Below, piece after piece: positions 41,068-49,386 of a stretch of 64,000 nt of DNA. How positions within the stretch are numbered: position 1 is the first letter of the stretch; each line of letters begins with the position of its first letter. Location of the stretch: positions 1 to 64,000 of the forward strand of contig CALIHW010000062.1 of NCBI GenBank assembly GCA_938020525.1. The letters are read 5' to 3'. A program made the translations under genes and the position numbers. This stretch comes from an uncultured Granulosicoccaceae bacterium. Its GTDB lineage: Bacteria > Pseudomonadota > Gammaproteobacteria > Granulosicoccales > Granulosicoccaceae. The notes under the pieces are model-generated. The model searched no databases. It was given only the letters and a program-made list of their open reading frames with translations, and was not told the DNA's origin.

Positions 41068-41255
41068 GGTCTGGGTCCTTGAGCGACGTTTCTAGTGAGA
41101 CTGCAATGGGGCAACGTGTTCCCTCACAATAACACGTTGACGCGCTTGCACGTCAGTGTCCACGGCCGAGCAATCGCTTCGCCCTGCACAGTAGATATTG
41201 GATAAAAGCATTACCTGGCGCTATAGCTTTCGATAAATAGTCATCGCTCCGTTAA

Positions 41256-41477
41256 CGTGAGCAATCTTTGGTCTATCAAGACAAGCCAATTATTCAACTC
41301 GTATATCTGCCTGAAAACTCTCGGCCAGTGGCAGTTTGCATACTCGCAGCAAAGGATGCGGCTGCAAAAGAAGTATTATCCGGACTTCATGCAGACATTC
41401 AGTATGCCTATTGGCAAGATGAAGATCATGCAGTCATTGTGGTAGGCCACATGCCCGAAAAACACTTGACGCAGTGA
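41256..41477 (+). pseudogene. Fragment resembling the C-terminus of a transmembrane anti-sigma factor
   Basis: EQSLVYQDKPIIQLVYLPENSRPVAVCILAAKDAA... in frame after an upstream stop; no TM or zinc-finger part present. Confidence 0.4.
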
Positions 41478-41579
41478 CAAAACAGGTAGCTGGCACTGTA
41501 TTTACAGCAAGTTAAGCTGCGCACCGTTGATCAAAGATCCATGAATGCAAGAAGTCTCAAGATTATCTCCGTATTAGTA

Positions 41580-41606
41580 AGACACACAGATAGTCTGTGT
41601 GTCTTT
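41580..41606. terminator. Perfect 11-bp hairpin agacacacaga-tag-tctgtgtgtct, terminator-like
   Basis: Stem-loop downstream of isochorismatase-family gene (minus) and the plus-strand fragment. Confidence 0.5.
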
Positions 41607-41629
41607 ACTCGATATGCTGGTTAATACAA

Positions 41630-42505
41630 CTAAGATTCCTGCAATAGTTTTACGGTATCACTTGTAGTCCATACAGCATTCGCCATGTAGCGGAAATTAG
41701 TAATCGCAGCCAGGTAACCGTCACCTTCGGGCAATTTCGCCGCTGCAGTTGCATCCTTTACCACAGCAACTTCAAAACCGTCCTCAAGCAGCTCGCGCAT
41801 ATGGCTTTCTGTACACAGGTTTGCCGACATGCCAGCCAGTATGACCTGATCAACACCGCTTTTGCGTAACTGCAGCGTTAGATCGTTGGTATCGTTTCCA
41901 TAAACTTTATGTGGTGAGGTAACAATCGTTTTACCGTCCTCCATGTATTTCTTGTACTGAGGCATAAAGTCAGCACCTGAGCCTTCAAAGCCTTCAACGT
42001 TTAAAGGCCCGCGCCGATCAAACATACCAATCTTGTGCATCAGCTTTTCCAGTGCACCTTCAAATTTCCAGCCGTGATCGGTGGGGTAATAATAATGTGG
42101 TGAGACCGCTACAGTGATCCCTGCTGCTTTTGCCGCTTTAAATAGTGACTCTATATTTTCAACTGTGTTGTGTTCAGTGACGCTAGCGCCAATCACACCC
42201 CAGGTCACTCCGTCAGGATGAAGAAAATCGATTTGCGGGTCGGTAACCACAAGTGCAGCTCGAGACAAGTCGAGCTTCATGTCAGAAGGTGGCAGTGCAG
42301 GCTCTGCCGGATCTGCGTACGGGTTGTCATTGTCAGCAGCGGCACGACCTGCAAACGTTGCTGCAACACCGGCAGCACCAACAGCAGCAGCTCCTTTCAG
42401 CGCTTCGCGTCTGGAAATGCCATGGTTGGCCTGTATATCTTCGTGGGTATCATTACACTTGCACATTGAATTGCATCCATAAGTAGTTTCAGGAGCAATA
42501 ATCAT
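41630..42505 (-). CDS. TAT-exported isochorismatase/cysteine hydrolase family protein
   Basis: SRREALKGAAAVGAAGVAATFAGRAAA; ALVVTDPQIDFLHPDG; VDQVILAGMSANLCTESHMRELLEDGFEVAVVKDATAA. Confidence 0.9.
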   Translation of the reverse strand: MIIAPETTYGCNSMCKCNDTHEDIQANHGISRREALKGAAAVGAAGVAATFAGRAAADNDNPYADPAEPALPPSDMKLDLSRAALVVTDPQIDFLHPDGVTWGVIGASVTEHNTVENIESLFKAAKAAGITVAVSPHYYYPTDHGWKFEGALEKLMHKIGMFDRRGPLNVEGFEGSGADFMPQYKKYMEDGKTIVTSPHKVYGNDTNDLTLQLRKSGVDQVILAGMSANLCTESHMRELLEDGFEVAVVKDATAAAKLPEGDGYLAAITNFRYMANAVWTTSDTVKLLQES

Positions 42506-42517
42506 AGGGTGCCAGAT

Positions 42518-42576
42518 GTATCAATTTGTCCGAATATGGTCCCAATAACATTGTATCGGTATCAATTCGTCCTAAT
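42518..42576. promoter_or_regulatory. Pair of 18-bp direct repeats, candidate AraC-family binding sites
   Basis: gtatcaatttgtccgaat (42518-42535) and gtatcaattcgtcctaat (42559-42576), 16/18 identical. Confidence 0.6.
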
Positions 42577-42594
42577 CTCGATTATTCTGCTTTT

Positions 42595-43530
42595 ATGGAC
42601 TTCGAACACGTCTTTGATCAGTTGGAAATCACCGCCAATCCTTTTGCACTCTGCGAGATCGAGGGCAAGTGCAGTCTGAACATGGGTCGGGATGCCAATG
42701 CGTCATTGCACTACATTCTCACTGGTGAAGGTGAGCTAACCATACAAGATTTTCCACCTGTCTCTGTCACCGCAGGTAGCCTGGTTCTTATACCGGCACT
42801 GCAAAATCATGAGTTAAGAAGCTTCGGTATCATCGATGATTCGCACTTCACATGTGATCCACCAGAACTCAAGTTAAAGCATCTGCTTAAAATAGAGAGC
42901 GACAGTTATTCGAATGGCCGAATCACAGCTCTGTGCGCCCATCTTCAAGTTGGTTTGCGCGGTGCGGTTGATGTCATAGATCTGCTTCGCAGTCCAATCG
43001 CAGAACATATAGACGAACGCAACGCTTTACACTCAACTGTGGGACTAATGTTAAAGGAGCTGAGCCAGCCATCATTGGGAAGCCGTGCAATGATTAAAGT
43101 TCTGCTAACTCAGTGCGTTATCGAGTTGCTTCGTAGTCGTTTAATCGAGGGTGGTTCAGAGATGCGTTGGATGGCCGCGCTCCGGGATCCAATGATGTGG
43201 ACCGCGCTCAGGGCTATGCTTGATGAACCAGGGGATCCTCATACAGTGGATACGCTCGCCGAACGAGTCGGTATGAGCAGGTCAGCTTTTGCAGCCCGTT
43301 TTGCTTCCGCTTATGGTAGTGGCCCGATAGAGTTGCTCAGAGACCTACGCCTGCGCAGAGCAGCAGAACTATTGCGTGATACGAGTTTGCCAGTAAAACG
43401 AATAGCGCAAATGGTTGGTTTTAATAGTCGGACTGCTTTTAGCAGGCTATTTGAAAAACAAATGAAAAGAGCCCGACTGAATATCGGCAAACCACTATCG
43501 AAGGTTAATAGACGAGTAAGTGCTATATAA
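42595..43530 (+). CDS. AraC family transcriptional regulator with N-terminal cupin
   Basis: ADEQ-like HTH: TLAERVGMSRSAFAARFASAYGSGPIELLRDLRLRRAAELL...IAQMVGFNSRTAFSRLFEK; start revised from 42526. Confidence 0.88.
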   Translation: MDFEHVFDQLEITANPFALCEIEGKCSLNMGRDANASLHYILTGEGELTIQDFPPVSVTAGSLVLIPALQNHELRSFGIIDDSHFTCDPPELKLKHLLKIESDSYSNGRITALCAHLQVGLRGAVDVIDLLRSPIAEHIDERNALHSTVGLMLKELSQPSLGSRAMIKVLLTQCVIELLRSRLIEGGSEMRWMAALRDPMMWTALRAMLDEPGDPHTVDTLAERVGMSRSAFAARFASAYGSGPIELLRDLRLRRAAELLRDTSLPVKRIAQMVGFNSRTAFSRLFEKQMKRARLNIGKPLSKVNRRVSAI

Positions 43531-43576
43531 GTTCGAGGGGCTCGGGCCTCACAGTCATATCAAAATTGAATCAACA

Positions 43577-44635
43577 CTACACCAAAGTAGCAGCAATCTC
43601 ATCAGCCACCTCAAGTGCGCCTTCAAGAAAGCCTCCGTACTGCGCACCCATCTCAGTGGAACCAAAATGCAAACGCCCTTGCCAGAGATTTTGTAACGCA
43701 TTGGGTCTGCCGTAGACTGGATGACGATGCAAAGGCACTTGATCCAACTCCATTGCCGTATGCGGGTCAAATGCCCAGTCATACAACATGATAGTTTCAG
43801 GGTGTGCTGCGACGTCGCCAAACAGTATGCCCAGTTGCGTTGCAATCGCCTTTTTAAGTGCTTCTGCGTTACCTTTGCGGTGATTGGCTGGTGTCCCTAC
43901 AAATCCAAACAATGCATAGGGTCCACCTTCAACGGGTGAAGCATCATGAATTTCAGCCAATGGCCCGCGTCGACTCATGGCATCACCGGACAGACCTTGC
44001 TCTTTCCAGAACGGAGTCGCATAAGTGATAACCGCTTTGGCGTGACCGGCCATCCAGGTCGGGATATTTTGCGCCGCCTTGATTACCTGCTCTGACAATG
44101 CAGGTGCAAAAATTAAGTTCGATGCAATTCGTGGTGGCAACGCAAGCACCACCTGGTGTGCATTAAAAACAGAACCATCAAGCGTGTACGCTTCTATATC
44201 AGCATCGGTAATCCCTTCTGATAGTTTGCTAACTGGTGTAGCCAGATGAAGACGCTCTGCAGGCAATTGTTCCACCAGCTTATTGATAAGTTTTCCGAGC
44301 CCGCCCTGCAAACGCCAGGATCCCTGCATAGACGCCATACCTTGCCCACGGTGAGCATCGCCGTTTTCATCCTGGTACATCAAATCACCCTGATACGCCT
44401 GATCAAAACGACTCAGCTCAAGTTGTTTCAATAGAGACTCAATTCGCGGTTGGCCCGGCCAGAACCACGACGGCCCGAGATCATAACCTTGTCCATCGAT
44501 AGTTTCGGTAAGAATACGACCACCCCACCGATCACGCGCCTCGACAAGCTGCCAATCGCGACCAGCCGCCTGAAGCTTACATGCGAGTGAAAGACCGGCC
44601 AACCCGCCACCTATTATCAGGACATCGGTTTTCAT
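43577..44635 (-). CDS. FAD-dependent amine oxidase-like oxidoreductase
   Basis: VLIIGGGLAGLSLACKLQAAGRDWQLVEARDRWGGRI. Confidence 0.9.
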   Translation of the reverse strand: MKTDVLIIGGGLAGLSLACKLQAAGRDWQLVEARDRWGGRILTETIDGQGYDLGPSWFWPGQPRIESLLKQLELSRFDQAYQGDLMYQDENGDAHRGQGMASMQGSWRLQGGLGKLINKLVEQLPAERLHLATPVSKLSEGITDADIEAYTLDGSVFNAHQVVLALPPRIASNLIFAPALSEQVIKAAQNIPTWMAGHAKAVITYATPFWKEQGLSGDAMSRRGPLAEIHDASPVEGGPYALFGFVGTPANHRKGNAEALKKAIATQLGILFGDVAAHPETIMLYDWAFDPHTAMELDQVPLHRHPVYGRPNALQNLWQGRLHFGSTEMGAQYGGFLEGALEVADEIAATLV

Positions 44636-45330
44636 TAAAACGACTCGGTTTGTGGTCTTAAGTCGAGCTCATGCGTCCATACCGACCTTGGTTGTTGCGC
44701 CAGACGCAGATACTCGGCGGCTATCTCTTCTGTTTTCATCATCGTAGCCGGATCGGCTTTGTGCAACTCACGGCTGGCTGGGGTATCGATTAAACCATCG
44801 AGCAGTGTATGCACAACATGAATACCCGATGGTTGAAACTCACGCGCCAGTGACTGAGTTAAGCCACGCAGCGCAAACTTGGCTGAAGCAAAAGCCGCAA
44901 AGTTACGCCCACCACGGATTGATGCGGTGGCACCGGAAAAAATCATCGTACCGCCACCTGCATCAATCATTGAAGGTACAACCGACTGCGCCAGGCTAGC
45001 CGCAGACAACATCATGTTTTGCCAACAGGCTTGAAACTCATCTAGTTGTGTTTCAAGAAACGGTTTGATCACAAGCGTAGCAGGGTTGTGCACGACCAGC
45101 TGCGGTGCGCCGTATTGATCTATGATGCCTTGCACAGCAGATTGCACCGCATCACCATCAGAAAGATCGCAAGACAGCCCTATCTGGTTGTCCGTGTTGT
45201 TTACGATAAAAATGTTTGAGCGTCGCAAGCCAACAGACACATAACCGCTATCCGCAGCGACTTGCATTAATGTCTGGCCCAAACCAGAACCAGCACCAGC
45301 AATCAGCGCAAGCGGTCGTTGTTGTTTCAT
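44635..45330 (-). CDS. Short-chain dehydrogenase/reductase
   Basis: LIAGAGSGLGQTLMQVAADSGY, FSGATASIRGGRNFAAFASAKFALRGLTQSLARE. Confidence 0.92.
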   Translation of the reverse strand: MKQQRPLALIAGAGSGLGQTLMQVAADSGYVSVGLRRSNIFIVNNTDNQIGLSCDLSDGDAVQSAVQGIIDQYGAPQLVVHNPATLVIKPFLETQLDEFQACWQNMMLSAASLAQSVVPSMIDAGGGTMIFSGATASIRGGRNFAAFASAKFALRGLTQSLAREFQPSGIHVVHTLLDGLIDTPASRELHKADPATMMKTEEIAAEYLRLAQQPRSVWTHELDLRPQTESF

Positions 45331-45685
45331 ATCTGTTTTATCCTATTCGAGTAGATGTTTTAAATCGCCAATGAATCGATGTTTGTATGGCCCATTTATC
45401 AAAACGCACTTTGACGTCACCCCGGTATCACATCCCATTATCTATAAGCACTCTATCTTTAAACCATCTATCCATAAGCCACCTATGCATGTGCAGCGTC
45501 AGTGCGCGATGTATGCCTAGGTGGCGATGTAATTAAGCGGTACCAGAACGCACATCCAACATAGGCACATGGAATAGCTTTAACGCAAACGCATAGGTGC
45601 GAAGCAGGCTCGCTGAGACAACTCCGATTGTCAGAATTGCTTGTGCCAGGCGACTTCACAATACAGGCACTTATCTGTGCTGCAA

Positions 45686-45713
45686 AATATACCTATCAGT
45701 AGATAGTTGTCAA
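45686..45713 (-). promoter_or_regulatory. Minus-strand promoter TTGACA-N16-TATATT with TetR-type operator in the spacer
   Basis: Minus strand ttgaca actatctactgatagg tatatt; operator shared with 46125-46141. Confidence 0.7.
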
Positions 45714-46090
45714 TGTCGAGAATCGAGTATTGGTACAGGCGAACTTACAGCAAATGTGGCAATTTCTGCCGCAACAACACCAAAGCGTAGTTTACGGAAT
45801 CCAGATACAGGCAGATTGTCTGTACTGATGATAGGCACAGTCAGTGAGTTGATGAACTAAAACAGAGTTTCAAAGCCGGATCACTGCAACCGTTTCACAC
45901 CTATATTATTAATAATTAAGCGTTTTTATAGCGTTCTAGTAACAGCACCCTCGCATGTTCGCCAGGGATTGTGATGGTTATTTTGTGATGCGCACATCCG
46001 TGGCCTAGCGCTGCTCACAACGACTTCCCTGCCCTGACCCCCAAAATGCATGGGCGGCTTATTTGTAATTGACCGATGTGAAATTGGGAC

Positions 46091-46150
46091 TTGATTTACG
46101 CAAAAACCACTATAGAATATCAATCTATCTACTGATAGGTAACTATCTAC
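46091..46150 (+). promoter_or_regulatory. Promoter/operator of cupin gene: TTGATT-N16-TAGAAT followed by ctatctactgataggta operator
   Basis: 17-bp reverse-complement identity with 45690-45706; second half-site actatctac just downstream. Confidence 0.65.
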
Positions 46151-46182
46151 CACCTTAGTTCAACTAAAACCGGGGTCAAATA

Positions 46183-46863
46183 ATGGAAATTAATGCTGAT
46201 TTTGAGCAAATCGCTACTGCACACACTGCGCAAATGGATTGGGTTGATTCACCAATTGTCGGGGTGAGTCGGCGCATGCTCGACCGTATCGGTGACGAAG
46301 TCGCCCGTGCAACCAGTATTGTGCGCTACGCACAAGGTTCCAGCTTCTCGCCACATGTTCATAGCGGAGGCGAGGAGTTTCTCGTTCTAAACGGAGTTTT
46401 TCAGGATGAGCACGGAGATTTTCCGGAGGGTACTTATATTCGCAACCCGATTGGCACAGCACACAAACCGGGTTCCGAACCCGGCTGCGAAATATTTGTC
46501 AAGCTATGGCAGTTCGATGATGCCGAAAAAGAAATTCTGCGCGTTGACACAGAAAAGTTAACCCTGAGCGCGCTGCCGAATACGCAAGGCGTCAGTAACG
46601 CAGTGTTGTATGAAGATGCACGCGAAACGGTACAAATACAACAATGGGATGCTGGCACAGAGCAATCTGTCGGAGATCCGGGTGGCGCAGAAATACTAAT
46701 GATCAGAGGAGCCATTAACTACGACGGTGAAACGTTTAGCCAACACGAATGGATACGCCTGCCCTGTAACAAGTCGGTCACCATGATGGCAGGTAACGAT
46801 GGCGCGAGAATTTGGATGAAAACGCGTCATCTCACAGAGATTAAAACGCCACCCTCTAGCTAG
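46183..46863 (+). CDS. Cupin domain protein (ChrR-like double cupin)
   Basis: GSSFSPHVHSGGEEFLVLNGVFQDEHGDFPEGTYIRNPIGTAHKPGSEPGC. Confidence 0.88.
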   Translation: MEINADFEQIATAHTAQMDWVDSPIVGVSRRMLDRIGDEVARATSIVRYAQGSSFSPHVHSGGEEFLVLNGVFQDEHGDFPEGTYIRNPIGTAHKPGSEPGCEIFVKLWQFDDAEKEILRVDTEKLTLSALPNTQGVSNAVLYEDARETVQIQQWDAGTEQSVGDPGGAEILMIRGAINYDGETFSQHEWIRLPCNKSVTMMAGNDGARIWMKTRHLTEIKTPPSS

Positions 46864-47024
46864 TGGGCCACTTGATAAATAGAGTAACAGTTTTCTTCGC
46901 CACAGACGCCATAGCTGCGTTAAAAAAACTCGACGTAGGCCCTGCTATGCCTGCGTTTTTTTGCCTTGCGCTGACGCCTGTGGCTGTGAAAACTTAGTCA
47001 CCCTATTTATCAAGCGGCCCACTA
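46861..47024. mobile_element. 164-bp MITE-like element forming a near full-length hairpin
   Basis: tagtgggccacttgataaatagagtaac...ttttc vs reverse complement of right end tagtgggccgcttgataaatagggtgac...ttttc; inner arms also pair. Confidence 0.8.
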
Positions 47025-47151
47025 GCATCCAGAAACAGCGCTACTGCGGTCGGCTCACGCGACGCGATATTTTACCGACTACATGTAGTTAGCTAATGGG
47101 TAGTCCCAAATGAATTTCAAATTACCCCTCTAATTTATAAGGAATAAAGCC

Positions 47152-47460
47152 ATGTTTGACTTCAACAATTTAAAGAAAATTCCCAAGCTTGCAGAACTCG
47201 CACCACAGGCAATGGAGGGATTTAAAGCACTCGATTCAGCGGCACTGGCAGAAGGTGCCATCTCAAAAAAGAATAAGGAACTGATGGCAGTTGCTGTGGC
47301 ACTGACAACCCAGTGTGGCTATTGCCTGGAAGTACATCGAAAGGCTGCAATAGCCGCTGGCGCCTCCGATCAGGAACTTGCAGAGACAGTCTTTGTTGCA
47401 ACGGCACTACGTGCAGGTGCGGCTCTCACTCACGGTACTCATCTGGTCGACGCCGGATAG
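47152..47460 (+). CDS. Carboxymuconolactone decarboxylase/AhpD-like protein
   Basis: KNKELMAVAVALTTQCGYCLEVHRKAAIAAGASDQELAE (CxxC...H). Confidence 0.92.
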   Translation: MFDFNNLKKIPKLAELAPQAMEGFKALDSAALAEGAISKKNKELMAVAVALTTQCGYCLEVHRKAAIAAGASDQELAETVFVATALRAGAALTHGTHLVDAG

Positions 47461-47569
47461 ATAACATTGTTCAAATTCAGGTTTCGACAAACCCTTTCTG
47501 TTTTCACTAACGTTTAATTAATAAGCGTTATTTTTTACCACAACCTAAAGTAAATTTAAGGATACAACT

Positions 47570-47944
47570 ATGTTAGCGTACTCAGTAATAGGTGCTAAAG
47601 ATCTTCCACGGGCTCAGGCATTTTACAATTCACTGCTAGAACTGGTAGGTGGCAAAGAATTGATGGGACTTGATAGAATCAAATTCTATGGTACTGATGC
47701 AGGCGGCGCTATGCTTGCTGTCTGTACCCCTGCTGATGGCAATGCACAGAGCTGCGGCAACGGGCAGCAGATTGCTATTCCCGGTGGGTCTCCCGAAGGT
47801 GTCGACGCACTCTACAACAAAGCCCTTGAGTTGGGTGCATCTGATGCAGGTGCTCCAGAACAGGCGTTGCCCTTCTTTTATGGTGGTTATGTTCGCGATC
47901 CTGAAGGCAACAAAATCGGCTTTGTTCACTTAACACCTGCATAA
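47570..47944 (+). CDS. VOC family protein
   Basis: MLAYSVIGAKDLPRAQAFYNSLLELVG...GGYVRDPEGNKIGFVHL. Confidence 0.88.
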   Translation: MLAYSVIGAKDLPRAQAFYNSLLELVGGKELMGLDRIKFYGTDAGGAMLAVCTPADGNAQSCGNGQQIAIPGGSPEGVDALYNKALELGASDAGAPEQALPFFYGGYVRDPEGNKIGFVHLTPA

Positions 47945-47969
47945 TTTCAAATGTAACGGGCATTACGGA

Positions 47970-47999
47970 AAGACGCTTACAAGGGTAAGCGTCTTTTTT
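47970..47999 (+). terminator. Rho-independent terminator
   Basis: aagacgcttac-aagg-gtaagcgtctt followed by tttt. Confidence 0.9.
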
Positions 48000-48360
48000 G
48001 GATACCAGAGAATCTGTAGCTTGCTTTTTCAGGACTACGCAATAAATTTATTCAGGTATCTGTATCCAGAAAGGTAACGCGTACGGTTTTTATCAGAACT
48101 AACAGAATTTGACATCCCCGCACATCGGTAGTGCGTTAATCTGATTGCACCATTCTCCAGCGGTAGACGGAGCAGGCGTCGAACTAACTGGGCTAATCTC
48201 CGGCGCGGTTACTGCAGGTGGGTTTGTTGATAGTGCTTTTTTTTCTCAGCTTTATTCAGCTTTAGTTTTAGTGACGACCTCAATGTCTGTGCCACAACCT
48301 ATTGGCAGGTATAATCAAGCCATAGTCAGGCAGTTAAAAATATTTTGTAGATGAAACAAG

Positions 48361-48921
48361 ATGGACAGACGAACTGAACTTTTAAATTGTGCAGAAAACG
48401 TAGCAAGACGCCGCGGCTATGACGGCTTCAGCTACGCTGATCTGGCTGATGAAGTAGGTATCAGAAAAGCCAGTATTCACTATCATTTCCCGTCAAAAGC
48501 GGACCTGGCAGTGGCTTTGATCGAACGCTATGCCAGTACTTTTGGCGATGCACTTGCCGTCATCGATGAAACCTCCGATATCGCATCTGACAGACTGGCG
48601 GCTTATGTGCAAAGTTATCGCAGAGCCTTAAGCGGCGGCGCCAAGCTGTGTTTGTGTGTAGCCTTTGCAATCAGCCGTGACTCATTGTCTGAAGAAGCAT
48701 TGGCCGAGCTGGATGCCTTTCACGCAAGTAGCATTATCTGGTTAACCAAAACCTTTGAACTTGCGAGCAAGGACGGCAGCGTCACTCACACAGGCGATCC
48801 GACAGAAGAAGCAACCGCCTTGTTAGCCACAGTAGAAGGCGCTCAGCTGGTAGCGCGTGCTGCGAATAAAGTCGCAGACTTTGATCAGGCAACCCGGCTG
48901 TTTTTATCTCGACTCGCCTGA
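48361..48921 (+). CDS. TetR family transcriptional regulator
   Basis: ARRRGYDGFSYADLADEVGIRKASIHYHFPSKADLAVALIERY. Confidence 0.93.
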   Translation: MDRRTELLNCAENVARRRGYDGFSYADLADEVGIRKASIHYHFPSKADLAVALIERYASTFGDALAVIDETSDIASDRLAAYVQSYRRALSGGAKLCLCVAFAISRDSLSEEALAELDAFHASSIIWLTKTFELASKDGSVTHTGDPTEEATALLATVEGAQLVARAANKVADFDQATRLFLSRLA

Positions 48922-48975
48922 CAGGTGCGTGTCACTGCAAAACAGCCCGTAGCGTTCGACCATTTATTCAACAAT

Positions 48976-49212
48976 TCACTCCCGGGAGTCTCGCGGCTCA
49001 ATCCGTGCGATCAATCTCGTTGCCATAACCTGAAGATGTTCAGCCAAGCGGTTCGAGCTCTCAGCAAGCCAAACGCCGATCGGCCAGCCGGATTCTTCCG
49101 GATCTGAATCTTCAACCGAAACCAGGCGTATCACCAAGGCACCTCGACTTGCAATCGCCTACTCACCCTCCAGAGCTGACCGGGTAATTTTCGAGAGTTG
49201 TTTGCTTGCCAT
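48976..49212 (-). pseudogene. 79-codon ORF interrupted by an in-frame TAG (stop at 49159-49161)
   Basis: MASKQLSKITRSALEGE*AIASRGALVIRLVSVEDSDPEESGWPIGVWLAESSNRLAEHLQVMATRLIARIEPRDSRE*. Confidence 0.35.
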
Positions 49213-49261
49213 GAGGATATTTGGTACTGAAATTGACGAAGGTGCGGGCCAAGCCCTCCCT

Positions 49262-49318
49262 CTAGCCCGGTTTATTCATGAAAATGACGGCATCCCGCTT
49301 GATCCTTGATTCCACAGC
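49262..49318 (+). mobile_element. Solo end of the same element family as 2584-2767
   Basis: 57 bp identical to 2585-2641 except one base (ggAtt/ggTtt). Confidence 0.75.
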
Positions 49319-49386
49319 GACTTAAACCACAGCAATTCTCAAAACCGGTGATAATATAGAGCTCCAACTCGCACATTTAACGACTA

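Noticed and set aside
45597-45860. 87-aa plus-strand ORF between SDR and cupin genes
   Set aside because: Spans the divergent promoter/operator region and has no coding-like features.
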